Source: DATCLA01 sp036564195 (GTDB lineage Bacteria; Bacillota; UBA4882; UBA8346). Taken from it: 13,495 nucleotides of DNA. The stretch covers positions 1-13,495 of the forward strand of contig DATCLA010000114.1 of assembly GCA_036564195.1 (NCBI GenBank), in the 5' to 3' direction. Below are positions 5,418-13,303 of this stretch, piece by piece. The notes under the pieces were generated by a model. The model ran no database searches. It had not been told where the DNA came from and saw nothing but the letters and a program-made list of their open reading frames with translations. The position numbers and the translations under genes are program-made. Numbering within the stretch: the first letter of the stretch is position 1; every line of letters begins with the position of its first letter.

Positions 5418-5427
5418 ATATTCCCTG
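5418..5427 (+). repeat. ATATTCCCTG repeat shared with the XRE upstream region
   Basis: The ten bases ATATTCCCTG occur here, 27 bases before the start of the membrane-anchored gene, and at 4852-4861, 31 bases before the XRE start. Similar placement in both leaders suggests a shared regulatory site, though two copies could be chance. Confidence 0.25.
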
Positions 5428-5453
5428 GAAAAATATTAGCAGAGTAAAAAAGA

Positions 5454-5909
5454 ATGAAACATAAAAAGGTAATATTATCAAGCATAGTGTTATTATTTGT
5501 TGCTATAACAGGATTATGTCTCTATGCCAATTTAGCCTTTAGTAATACCATATTTCGTTATGGCGATCTTAACTATTGGCTCTTTACCGATAAGGAGTTT
5601 CGCAATTTCCCTATTATCGGTTCTGAGCCAAAAGCTGTTTCATATCAATCATCTTTTCAAGATGGCACAAAACCGGGGATGCTCATATTAACATATGATA
5701 CTCACCTAAACCCTTCGGAAGCCATTAAAGCCTATCAGGCAGTATGCCATGAATTAAATTATATTCCAAAGTTAACCGCTCATGCTGCTAACGGCATCCT
5801 TGTTTATTCAGGAAAAGGAAGATACGAGCAGATTGAAATTATTGTAGAAAAGAATCCCGAAAACGGCAGTCGAATCATTATAAACTTCATCATGAAACTT
5901 AACAATTGA
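5454..5909 (+). CDS. Membrane-anchored hypothetical protein
   Basis: The 151-residue product has K-H-K-K, then a hydrophobic segment (residues about 6-29, I-L-S-S-I-V-L-L-F-V-A-I-T-G-L), which fits an uncleaved N-terminal anchor or a signal peptide. A mixed alpha/beta extracytoplasmic domain of about 120 residues follows. No lipobox is evident: the Cys at about 22 lacks the usual small residues before it. No catalytic motif is seen and no family is recognised. ATG 5454 is the only sensible start, though the ribosome binding site is weak (A-rich AGTAAAAAAGA). The stop is 26 bases from the convergent hydrolase gene's stop. It shares a 10-base upstream motif with the XRE gene. Confidence 0.7.
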   Translation: MKHKKVILSSIVLLFVAITGLCLYANLAFSNTIFRYGDLNYWLFTDKEFRNFPIIGSEPKAVSYQSSFQDGTKPGMLILTYDTHLNPSEAIKAYQAVCHELNYIPKLTAHAANGILVYSGKGRYEQIEIIVEKNPENGSRIIINFIMKLNN

Positions 5910-5935
5910 TGTTTTAAAGTGCTTAATATAGTCTC

Positions 5936-6550
5936 TCAGAAAAACTGTTTTAAAAATTGTTTCACCATTTTTTGGGATCTATTTAATAAATCTTCATTAT
6001 AATTGCGACAGTATCGATCTGCAAAACCATGTTCTCCCTCAAATATCTCGATCTTTATGTCTGGCTTTTTTTCTAATTCATTCTGTAGTTTCTCAACATT
6101 AAAAGATTCTTCATTTTTAGCAAAAAGTAATAAAGTCGGGCAGTTTGGTTCGATAAAACAATAGTCTCTGATTCTACTCCCATAAAACCCAATAACTCCG
6201 GTACAATATTTAGTAGCACTACATAACCAAGCTATAGTAGCTCCCACACTGTAACCAATAACAAATATTTGCTTATAATGGTTATTAAGTTCAATTAAAA
6301 TTTCTTTTGCCTGTTCAAAACCTGATTCAATTGTAATTTCTTTCATAAAATAATTATAAGCTTTTTCTTCTTCAGAATACTTAAAATAATTTGTAACCCC
6401 TAAAAAATTTGGGCAATATAAGTCATAACCATTCCGTGCTAAGTCATTTGCAGTATCCTTAATATGTTGATTGATACCATAAATCTCATGTAATAACAAT
6501 ATAGCATTCTGATTTCCATTTTTGATTTTATACATGTATTTAGCAATCAT
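5936..6550 (-). CDS. Dienelactone hydrolase-like alpha/beta hydrolase
   Basis: The 204-residue cytosolic protein follows the dienelactone hydrolase fold: L-L-L-H-E-I-Y-G-I-N at 18-27 (the conserved Glu after strand 1), D-L-A-R-N-G-Y-D-L-Y-C-P-N at 36-48, the nucleophile elbow G-Y-S-V-G-A at 99-104, F-Y-G-S-R-I at 122-127, and catalytic His174 in G-E-H-G-F-A-D. The nucleophile is Ser101 rather than the Cys of classical enzymes, and the usual acid (Asp) position after L-L-L-F-A reads K-N-E-E, so the triad is atypical. The substrate cannot be told. ATG 6550 follows GGAAGGGA closely; a TTG ten codons upstream (6580) is an alternative. The gene is more AT-rich than its neighbours. No partner gene lies on its strand nearby. 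Confidence 0.82.
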   Translation of the reverse strand: MIAKYMYKIKNGNQNAILLLHEIYGINQHIKDTANDLARNGYDLYCPNFLGVTNYFKYSEEEKAYNYFMKEITIESGFEQAKEILIELNNHYKQIFVIGYSVGATIAWLCSATKYCTGVIGFYGSRIRDYCFIEPNCPTLLLFAKNEESFNVEKLQNELEKKPDIKIEIFEGEHGFADRYCRNYNEDLLNRSQKMVKQFLKQFF

Positions 6551-6853
6551 TTTCCCTTCCGGGACGGAGTTTTGTCGCAATATTCCGTCGTAATCAACCT
6601 TGGGTAAACCGCTTTACTCGTTGCCGCTTCCAGCGAATCAACCGCTCAGCAAAGCTTGGGCCTGATCCGCTCCAAACCCGACAACTTTCTCCACTGTCTT
6701 GTCAATGGGCTGACGCAGCTACTTGCTGACCTCTTTGTGCTTCGCCGCAATTCCGCCAATTCCTGCCAGACTTGCATAAAAGGAGTTTTTCGCCGCAAGA
6801 ATGGCCTTGGTACTGCATTGGGTAACACCTGGCAAGAAAGGATCAAAAACTAC
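6551..6853 (-). pseudogene. Decayed coding-like DNA upstream of the hydrolase
   Basis: In the same frame as the hydrolase, the minus strand reads like protein from 6853: F-D-P-F-L-P-G-V-T-Q, then an Ala/Gly-rich helix (S-F-Y-A-S-L-A-G-I-G-G-I-A-A-K-H-K-E), then K-T-V-E-K-V-V-G-F-G-A-D-Q-A-Q-A-L-L. It is interrupted by TAG (6719-6721), TGA (6638-6640) and TAA (6614-6616). The base composition is richer in GC than the flanking genes. I do not recognise a family. A plus-strand ORF covers the same bases (6656-6868) but has no ribosome binding site and looks less protein-like. From 6854 to 7020 nothing is seen except a TATAAT at 6945-6950 with no -35 box. Confidence 0.3.
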
Positions 6854-7020
6854 CTAACACTTCTCTGAAGTTAAAAGACCTCATTTTTCTTTACTTTTCC
6901 CTTTAATGTGGCATAACAATCGGAAAAATAACATTCACAATATTTATAATAAGCCGAAGACGGAAGGGTTTATAAGGGATTTTATGGAAATTATAGGGAA
7001 AAAACTGTGGAGGCTTACCC

Positions 7021-10000
7021 ATGGCTTTATCTAGTGAAGAACTTCTCCTGCAAACGGGTGAGGAGCGACTTTTGAAAATATTTAATTACTTAAAAGCTTT
7101 AAATCAGTATAGAAATCCAATAGTTCAGCAAATAAACGAACAAGAATGGCAATTTTGGTTAAAGAATCTTCCGGATCATCCGGCTATTAAATTTAACCGC
7201 GTAAAGTTTGCAGCAAATGAATTGCAGCAGATTGACGAGCCGAGTCCGGATAAGAGTATTAGTGCGAACGACTACGTTTTAAAGGTCAGAAGGCCCAAAC
7301 TAACCAATCCACCAGAGCCACCGGTTGCTATTTATGAATGGCTAATTAATGGTTGGGATGATCCCAATAAAGAATGCAAAGTTAAAGATTTACAAAACAA
7401 GGTCACTGCGAACGGGGATACCGTAATTGATTATTTTGCCAACCATCAAGAGTTGGTTGAGGAATTTGAAAGATGGAAAAAGATCTGGCAAACTTGGGCC
7501 GCTAATGAGAAGCCGGCAAGGGACTGCATGAAGCTTTTTGAGCAAATTTATGCTCTTTATGGCTCGATTCAAAAAGAGGCTGAAAAAAAGGAGTTAATTT
7601 TAGGGGATGGGATTCTTAATTGGAGATATTCGGATAAGATTACGATTAATCATCCGATTCTGCTGCAAAGGTTGTTTTTAGAATTTAATCCCAGCATTCC
7701 TGAGTTTACCTTCTCTGAAACCGAACATGAAGTAGAGTTGTATACGGCTCTTTTTAGTTTAATGCCTGATGTAGACGGAGGGATAATAGCCCGATGCCGT
7801 GAAGAATTGACAAAAGGTGAATTCCATCCGCTGGGAGGGGAAGATACCTCCGGTTTCCTGCGCCGTTTAGTAGCACAATTATCAGCAAGGGGATCATTTG
7901 TGGAGGAGGGGGAAGCTTGCCGCGAGGAGGATTTTCCCCAGATTAGCAGAAACCCGGTTATTTTTATGCGTAATCGAACCTTAGGTTTTAGCACAGCTTT
8001 AGACTCTATTATCGAGGATATTAATAACCATAAACAATTACCGAGTCCGCTTCTGAAAATCGCCGGTATTAATGGAAAAGAGGACCAGACTGAAGAAAAT
8101 TACCTTTTTACTCCTGAGGATAATTGGAAAGAACCGGCGGATATTTTGTTTGGTAAAAACGCTAATCCAGAGCAGATTAGAATAGCGAGGGTTCTTCAAA
8201 AGAATGATGGAGTTTTAGTGCAAGGCCCTCCGGGAACCGGTAAGACACATACCATCGCTAACCTCATTGGCCATCTATTAGCTCAGGGAAGAAGTATTTT
8301 AGTGACAAGTCATACTGTAAAGGCCTTACGGATATTGAGAGGCCAGGTAGCCGAAGAGATTAGGCCGCTGTGCGTTAGTGTTTTAGATCATAGCCCAGAA
8401 AGTAAACAACAACTAGAGCAGTCGATTAAGGAGATTGTTAACCGCCTAAATAATACTGATGTTGGACTTTTGGCAAATGAGGCAGTTCGGTTGGAGAAAG
8501 AAAGAAACGCGCTCATTGCAGAACTGGCCGCATTAAGACAGAAACTCATCGATTCAATGCAGGTAGAATACAGGGATGTTATAGTGGACGGGAAAGGGTA
8601 TTCCCCTTCCGCGGCAGCGCGGATTGTGGCAGAGGGGATTGGCTGTAATGATTGGATACCGTCACCGGTAGCAAATGAGCCGGTACCTCTTACTGAAGAG
8701 GAACTGCAGGAGTTGTATCAGACGAACACTTCCTTGACCAAAGCGGATGAAAGTGAACTGTCGGGTTCTTTGCCGGAATTGAATAACTTGCCGAGTCCGG
8801 CTCGCTTTAGGGAAATGGTTGCAGAATTAGACCGTTTATTAACCCAAGATTTCCGGCGCCGGGAAAAACTATGGGAAAGGTTGCCTTCCGATGAAACCCC
8901 GCAAGATCTTGAAACGCTCTATGAAGACTTACTAAAAGCTGTTGAACCGATTAATAGCGAAAACTCTTGGGAATGTGCTGTCATAATGGCCGGGTGGAAA
9001 GGTGGGGCCGCGCGGGAACCGTGGGATAATCTTATTCATTTCATTGTTAACGTTCGGGAAGAGCGATTAAAGATCCAGGAGATAATAATTCGTTTCCAGC
9101 CAAAGGTAAGAGTTGATGTAAATCTCGAAGAGCAGCAAAAAATCGTCGAAGCAATAATCGGGTTTTTGGCAAACGGGAAAAAAATTAATGCGCTAAGTTT
9201 AATGACACACCCATCTTGGAAGCGTTTCATCGAGAACAGTCAGGTCAGAGGGACTAAACCTGTAAAGCAAGACGATTTTTTGGCTCTGAAAACTTTTATT
9301 GAATTAAAACGGGCCGAAGATGAATTAAAAGAACGCTGGGATATCCAACTGGCTCCTTACGATATTCCCGATTCAAAGCAGCTTGGGAAAGAGTTTTTTG
9401 CAGTAACTTTCCAATATGGAAGTAAGGTAGAAAAATATTTAAAATGGCAACAAGAAAACTGGCAGCCTCTGGAGGCGCGACTACGGAAATACGGTTTTCG
9501 CTGGGATGATTTTTTGAACGAACAATCTCCCTGTTACCATGAATTCGGAGAATTAATCAGACTTAAAAATACGATCATTGGACCTTTAGCAAAGGTAATT
9601 GAGGAGCGAATTAAGCAAATACAGTATTGCCGGATTGAGCAAACCCTAAAGGAAAAAACGGACTATCTATATAGTTTGGGGCGAAGCGATTCAGCATTAG
9701 TTTTGGCATTTCTTGAAGCCATTGAAAAGAAAGATTCTGCTCAATATGGAGAAACATACGAAAGACTTGCGTGCCTTCATAAGAAAAAAGCCGATCTTGA
9801 GAAAAGACTGGCCTGGCTTGAAAGAATACACCGAGTCGCCCCGGTCTGGGCTCAAGAAATCCGGCAACGCCACGGAATTCATGGGGAAGGTACCCCTCAG
9901 GGCAGACTAAAAGATGCTTGGTTATGGCGGCTGCTTCATGATGAATTAGAACGAAGCGGCGGAGAATCATTAAGCAAACTCCAGCAGGAAATTGAGAAAA

Positions 10001-11655
10001 AAAGTGCTTTGCTTCGTCAGACAACCAATCGTTTAATTGAAGTAAAGGCCTGGCATAGCCAAATTATAAAAACTAGCCCTGCAGAACGTTCGGCATTAAT
10101 AGCCTATCTCCAAATAATCAATAAAATCGGAAAAGGGAAAGGGAAACGGGCAGCACTGCTTAAAAATGAAGCGCGAAAAACCATGCTTCAATGTAAGAAT
10201 GCTGTACCCGTATGGATTATGCCTCTTGGTCAAGTTGCGGAATATTTTGACCCTAAAACTACGAATAAGTTTGATGTTGTTATTATTGATGAGGCCAGCC
10301 AATGCGACTTGATGGGCTTGATCGCTTTTTACCTCGCAAAGAAAGTATTAGTGGTTGGTGATAATGAACAGGTAAGCCCCGACGCAGTAGGTTTAAGCTC
10401 AGATTATATTCAACAAATGATCAATCTTAACTTACAGGGGATCCCTTTTAATCAGCTTTATGATGGGCAATCATCTATCTATGATATTGCGCTGCGCTCC
10501 TTCGGTGGCGTGATCAGCCTGCGGGAACATTTTCGGTGTGTTCCCCAGATTATTCAATTTAGTAATAAGCTATCTTACAATTGGCAAATCAAGCCTTTAC
10601 GGGATGTAAGTAAGCTTCGAATTAAACCGGCAGTGGTCCCGTATCGCGTTAAAAATGCCTATTCTGATGGAAAAGTGAATCAAAAAGAAGCCATAACCAT
10701 TGCTTCTTTACTGATTGCCGCCATCGAGCAACCGGAATATGAAGGAAAGACTTTTGGTGTGATTTCACTTTTAGGGGATGATCAACCGCGTGAAATTGAA
10801 GTGCTGTTAAGGAATTATTTATCGGAAGAGGTCTTTGTGAACCGAAGGATTATTTGTGGTAATCCTGCCCATCTGCAAGGGGATGAACGGGATATAATTT
10901 TCTTATCAATGGTTTATGGTCCCAGCGCAGATCCACCATACAAGATTTTGGGCTTTGGCTATAATGATATGTATAAAAAACGTTATAATGTTGCCGTCAG
11001 TAGGGCACGGGATCAATTATGGGTAGTTTATTCCCTTGACCCGCAGGTTGATCTAAAACCGGGTGATTTGCGGCGAAATTTAATTGAATATGCAGCGGAT
11101 CCCCAAGCGGTGATTCGAGAGATGGAGCAAGCAGAAAGCAAAACCGAGTCTCCATTTGAAAAGGAAGTATTAAAACGCCTAAACAGCGCCGGTTATAAAG
11201 TAATTCCCCAATGGGAAGTGGGCGCGTATCGAATTGATCTGGTGGTTGAAGGGGGAGGACGTAGACTGGCGATCGAATGTGACGGTGATCGTCATCATCC
11301 CCCAGAAAAAATCCCGGAAGACATGGCCAGACAAGCGATTTTAGAACGCCTGGGATGGAAGTTTGTGAGAATTCGGGGCAGCCAGTTCTACCGCGATCCG
11401 GAGCAGGCGATGCAACCGGTATGGCAAAGGATAGCGGAGTTGGGAATTATTCTGGAAAGAGACGAAGCGAATAACGGAGCAGCTCTGCCGGAAGCGAATA
11501 ATTTGCTGGAAAGAGTGATTCGCCGAGCCGGTGAGTTACGGCAGGAATGGCTGAGTGAAGTGATGATTAAGGCAAGTCCCGAACCTGTGGTGATACCAAA
11601 AGTTGCCGGGCTTAAGGGTAGCAAAAAAAATATTACTGATGATTCCTTGGAATAA
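7021..11655 (+). CDS. SF1 helicase-PD-(D/E)XK nuclease fusion, probable anti-phage effector
   Basis: This is a 1544-residue cytosolic protein. Residues 1-390 are an N-terminal domain of unknown fold without the DUF4011 signature. The SF1 (Upf1/Dna2-like) motor shows motif I G-P-P-G-T-G-K-T (402-409), Ia S-H-T-V-K-A-L-R, II D-E-A-S-Q (1090-1094), III V-V-G-D-N-E-Q-V (1111-1118), IV L-R-E-H-F-R-C (1167-1173), V L-Q-G-D-E-R-D (1285-1291) and VI Y-N-V-A-V-S-R-A-R (1322-1330). About 680 residues rich in coiled coil separate motifs I and II. A C-terminal DUF559/MTES_1575-like nuclease follows: Glu1380, Asp1406 in R-I-D-L-V-V, and E-C-D (1419-1421). ATG 7021 has TGGAGG eight bases upstream. The single-gene architecture resembles the Hhe defence protein (DUF4011-helicase-Vsr-like), but with a different N-terminus. 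No partner gene is adjacent. All helicase motifs are intact. The defence role is inferred from architecture and neighbourhood. Confidence 0.9.
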   Translation: MALSSEELLLQTGEERLLKIFNYLKALNQYRNPIVQQINEQEWQFWLKNLPDHPAIKFNRVKFAANELQQIDEPSPDKSISANDYVLKVRRPKLTNPPEPPVAIYEWLINGWDDPNKECKVKDLQNKVTANGDTVIDYFANHQELVEEFERWKKIWQTWAANEKPARDCMKLFEQIYALYGSIQKEAEKKELILGDGILNWRYSDKITINHPILLQRLFLEFNPSIPEFTFSETEHEVELYTALFSLMPDVDGGIIARCREELTKGEFHPLGGEDTSGFLRRLVAQLSARGSFVEEGEACREEDFPQISRNPVIFMRNRTLGFSTALDSIIEDINNHKQLPSPLLKIAGINGKEDQTEENYLFTPEDNWKEPADILFGKNANPEQIRIARVLQKNDGVLVQGPPGTGKTHTIANLIGHLLAQGRSILVTSHTVKALRILRGQVAEEIRPLCVSVLDHSPESKQQLEQSIKEIVNRLNNTDVGLLANEAVRLEKERNALIAELAALRQKLIDSMQVEYRDVIVDGKGYSPSAAARIVAEGIGCNDWIPSPVANEPVPLTEEELQELYQTNTSLTKADESELSGSLPELNNLPSPARFREMVAELDRLLTQDFRRREKLWERLPSDETPQDLETLYEDLLKAVEPINSENSWECAVIMAGWKGGAAREPWDNLIHFIVNVREERLKIQEIIIRFQPKVRVDVNLEEQQKIVEAIIGFLANGKKINALSLMTHPSWKRFIENSQVRGTKPVKQDDFLALKTFIELKRAEDELKERWDIQLAPYDIPDSKQLGKEFFAVTFQYGSKVEKYLKWQQENWQPLEARLRKYGFRWDDFLNEQSPCYHEFGELIRLKNTIIGPLAKVIEERIKQIQYCRIEQTLKEKTDYLYSLGRSDSALVLAFLEAIEKKDSAQYGETYERLACLHKKKADLEKRLAWLERIHRVAPVWAQEIRQRHGIHGEGTPQGRLKDAWLWRLLHDELERSGGESLSKLQQEIEKKSALLRQTTNRLIEVKAWHSQIIKTSPAERSALIAYLQIINKIGKGKGKRAALLKNEARKTMLQCKNAVPVWIMPLGQVAEYFDPKTTNKFDVVIIDEASQCDLMGLIAFYLAKKVLVVGDNEQVSPDAVGLSSDYIQQMINLNLQGIPFNQLYDGQSSIYDIALRSFGGVISLREHFRCVPQIIQFSNKLSYNWQIKPLRDVSKLRIKPAVVPYRVKNAYSDGKVNQKEAITIASLLIAAIEQPEYEGKTFGVISLLGDDQPREIEVLLRNYLSEEVFVNRRIICGNPAHLQGDERDIIFLSMVYGPSADPPYKILGFGYNDMYKKRYNVAVSRARDQLWVVYSLDPQVDLKPGDLRRNLIEYAADPQAVIREMEQAESKTESPFEKEVLKRLNSAGYKVIPQWEVGAYRIDLVVEGGGRRLAIECDGDRHHPPEKIPEDMARQAILERLGWKFVRIRGSQFYRDPEQAMQPVWQRIAELGIILERDEANNGAALPEANNLLERVIRRAGELRQEWLSEVMIKASPEPVVIPKVAGLKGSKKNITDDSLE

Positions 11656-11732
11656 TCGTAAACCAAAGGTTGATCTCAGAGATTGGGATGAGGGCCATGA
11701 AAAAATGGGAAAAGACCCTTGGGTAATTATTG

Positions 11733-13016
11733 CTATTCTTGGAAGGCGCGGAATTTTTGATAATCCAAGGTAGCTTCTTTTTGGGCTTCACTTTGAGCAC
11801 GATGGATGACATTGATATTGGCTTTAAGCACAGCGACGACGTCTGGGTCGAGCGCCCCATCTTCAGTATAATTTTGAATGATTTGCAAAGCTTTTTCTTC
11901 CGACATACCTTTGCGATAAGGGCGGTCTTCCAATAGTGCGGTAAAAATATCGGCTACCGCCACGATCCGCGAACCAAGAGTCAGCTCGTTAGCGCCGATG
12001 TGAAAGGGATAACCTTGGCCGTTCAAGCGTTCATGATGAAGCGTTCCCCAAGCATTAATCTTCTCAAAACCATGAACGGTTTCGAGAGTTCGGTATCCAT
12101 AATAAGCATGGCTTTTCATAATGTTGTATTCAAAATGATTAAGTTTCCCGGGTTTTTCTAAAATTTCCCGCGGAATGGCCAATTTCCCCAAGTCGTGTAA
12201 ATAACCGGCGATCTTTATTTTCAAGCTTTCTTGAGGCGGAAAATTCATTAAATCGGCTAAAGCTTGTGAACTGGCAGCCACTCCCGCCGAATGATTTGCC
12301 AAAAAGGAACTCCGAAAATCAATAATGTAGCAAAAGGTCTTTGCCAAACTCAACAAGTCGTAGGAATCCAATTCTATAGTCTGGTGGGCCAAGTTTGTCT
12401 CAATTAACCAAGTATGATGAGGGGATACTAGATCTAACCAAAAATATTCTTTAACCGCAAGTCTGCTCAAGACTTTCACTAACTCAGGGCAAAACATTGT
12501 CCCAGAGTAGGCTGTAATTTGAGCGAGTATTCCTGGGACCTGCCCGAGGATTTCCTGACTTCTATCAATTAAAATATCCGTTCGGTCCGCGAGATGGATA
12601 ATTTGACTTCCAAGTAGAGTCCGTTCATCTAAAGAGCAATCCTTGCGATCTTGCCAGTAAAGATGATGGGCTCCGACTAGGAGAGGGACTTTCGTAGCAT
12701 GGATGTAGTTTTCCAATAAATGCTGGCCTAACAACCCATGCAGCAGCAAGTTTTTACTTTTGAAATCCATTTCGAAATTTAAAGTGTCCAACCGATCTTG
12801 GAGCGATAATAATCCGATATCGTGTAGTAAAGCGGCAAGAACTATCAAATTGGACTCTGCCTGGGGCAACTTTAATTCGTCAGCGATCCGAAAAGCAATA
12901 TAGGCGACACGCTTATGATGATTCATAAATAAGGGGCTGATTAAGTCTAGAACGTTAGAGAGGCAAGATGCCAATTCAATTAAGGAAATCTTGGTTGAAG
13001 TAATCGAAGTAATCAT
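11733..13016 (-). CDS. Tandem HD / HD-GYP domain protein, likely c-di-GMP phosphodiesterase
   Basis: The 427-residue soluble protein holds two HD modules. The first (about 30-150) has H-H-K-R-V, L-L-H-D-I-G (His65-Asp66), H-G-L-L-G-Q-H, V-G-A-H-H and H-L-A-D, so its metal ligands are present but it lacks a GYP motif. The second (about 235-400) is a canonical HD-GYP: N-H-S-A-G-V, G-Y-L-H-D-L-G-K (274-278), K-S-H-A-Y-Y-G, H-H-E-R-L-N-G-Q-G-Y-P (327-337), V-A-V-A-D-I-F-T-A-L, and D-R-P-Y-R-K-G. HD-GYP enzymes hydrolyse cyclic di-GMP; the N-terminal HD may be a second catalytic or a regulatory unit. No receiver, GAF, PAS or membrane segment is attached. ATG 13016 follows GGGGA by six bases. It is monocistronic as far as seen, convergent with the helicase gene 77 bases away. 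Confidence 0.92.
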   Translation of the reverse strand: MITSITSTKISLIELASCLSNVLDLISPLFMNHHKRVAYIAFRIADELKLPQAESNLIVLAALLHDIGLLSLQDRLDTLNFEMDFKSKNLLLHGLLGQHLLENYIHATKVPLLVGAHHLYWQDRKDCSLDERTLLGSQIIHLADRTDILIDRSQEILGQVPGILAQITAYSGTMFCPELVKVLSRLAVKEYFWLDLVSPHHTWLIETNLAHQTIELDSYDLLSLAKTFCYIIDFRSSFLANHSAGVAASSQALADLMNFPPQESLKIKIAGYLHDLGKLAIPREILEKPGKLNHFEYNIMKSHAYYGYRTLETVHGFEKINAWGTLHHERLNGQGYPFHIGANELTLGSRIVAVADIFTALLEDRPYRKGMSEEKALQIIQNYTEDGALDPDVVAVLKANINVIHRAQSEAQKEATLDYQKFRAFQE

Positions 13017-13202
13017 TGTAAATCCCCGCTATTTAAATTGTTTATTACTTTATATTGGTTACATTCTGTTTGTTCTTTATGGTAATTGTATTTGTAAAGC
13101 TATTAAGATTATTTCCTCACAAAAATAAATATTACCTTGTTACTTGCAAAAGTGCAACATGATTTAAAAAATTAATACTATTAAAATGCTCCGAATAACA
13201 TG

Positions 13203-13259
13203 GTCGGCCTTTATAAAAGCACCTAGGCCAACTGGGTCCGGTAGCCAAGATATGCCGAC
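13203..13259 (+). promoter_or_regulatory. Riboswitch-like leader competing with the terminator
   Basis: GTCGGC (13203-13208) is complementary to GCCGAC (13254-13259), which is also the 5' arm of the terminator just downstream, so the two stems exclude each other. Within the enclosed loop GGCCT (13206-13210) can alternatively pair with AGGCC (13224-13228), and CTGG with CCAAG further on. This is the layout of a transcription attenuator or riboswitch, but no known aptamer consensus was matched, and no plus-strand gene is visible before the window ends. The gap 13017-13202 otherwise shows only AT-rich DNA with a TTGCA/TGCAA dyad near 13145-13158. Confidence 0.3.
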
Positions 13260-13303
13260 GGCTTGGGGATTTAATTAAAAATCCTGGAGCCGTCGGCTTT
13301 TTT
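13254..13303 (+). terminator. Strong intrinsic terminator (plus-strand)
   Basis: GCCGACGGCT (13254-13263) pairs perfectly with AGCCGTCGGC (13288-13297). After a symmetric 3x3 internal loop, GGATTT pairs with AAATCC around a six-base loop. Six T residues follow at 13298-13303. On the minus strand no T tract follows the hairpin, so it should act on plus-strand transcripts only. Confidence 0.85.

Noticed and set aside
9611..10024. Long antisense ORFs within the helicase gene (also at 7390-7572, 7650-7994, 9036-9230 and 11388-11666).
   Set aside because: They lie opposite a clearly coding frame with intact motifs, lack ribosome binding sites, and their products look like frame shadows.
13203..13260. 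Cyclic di-GMP riboswitch next to the HD-GYP gene.
   Set aside because: The conserved class I core words (GCAAACC and GGGACGCAAAGCC) are absent and no class II core was recognised; the element also points away from the HD-GYP gene.
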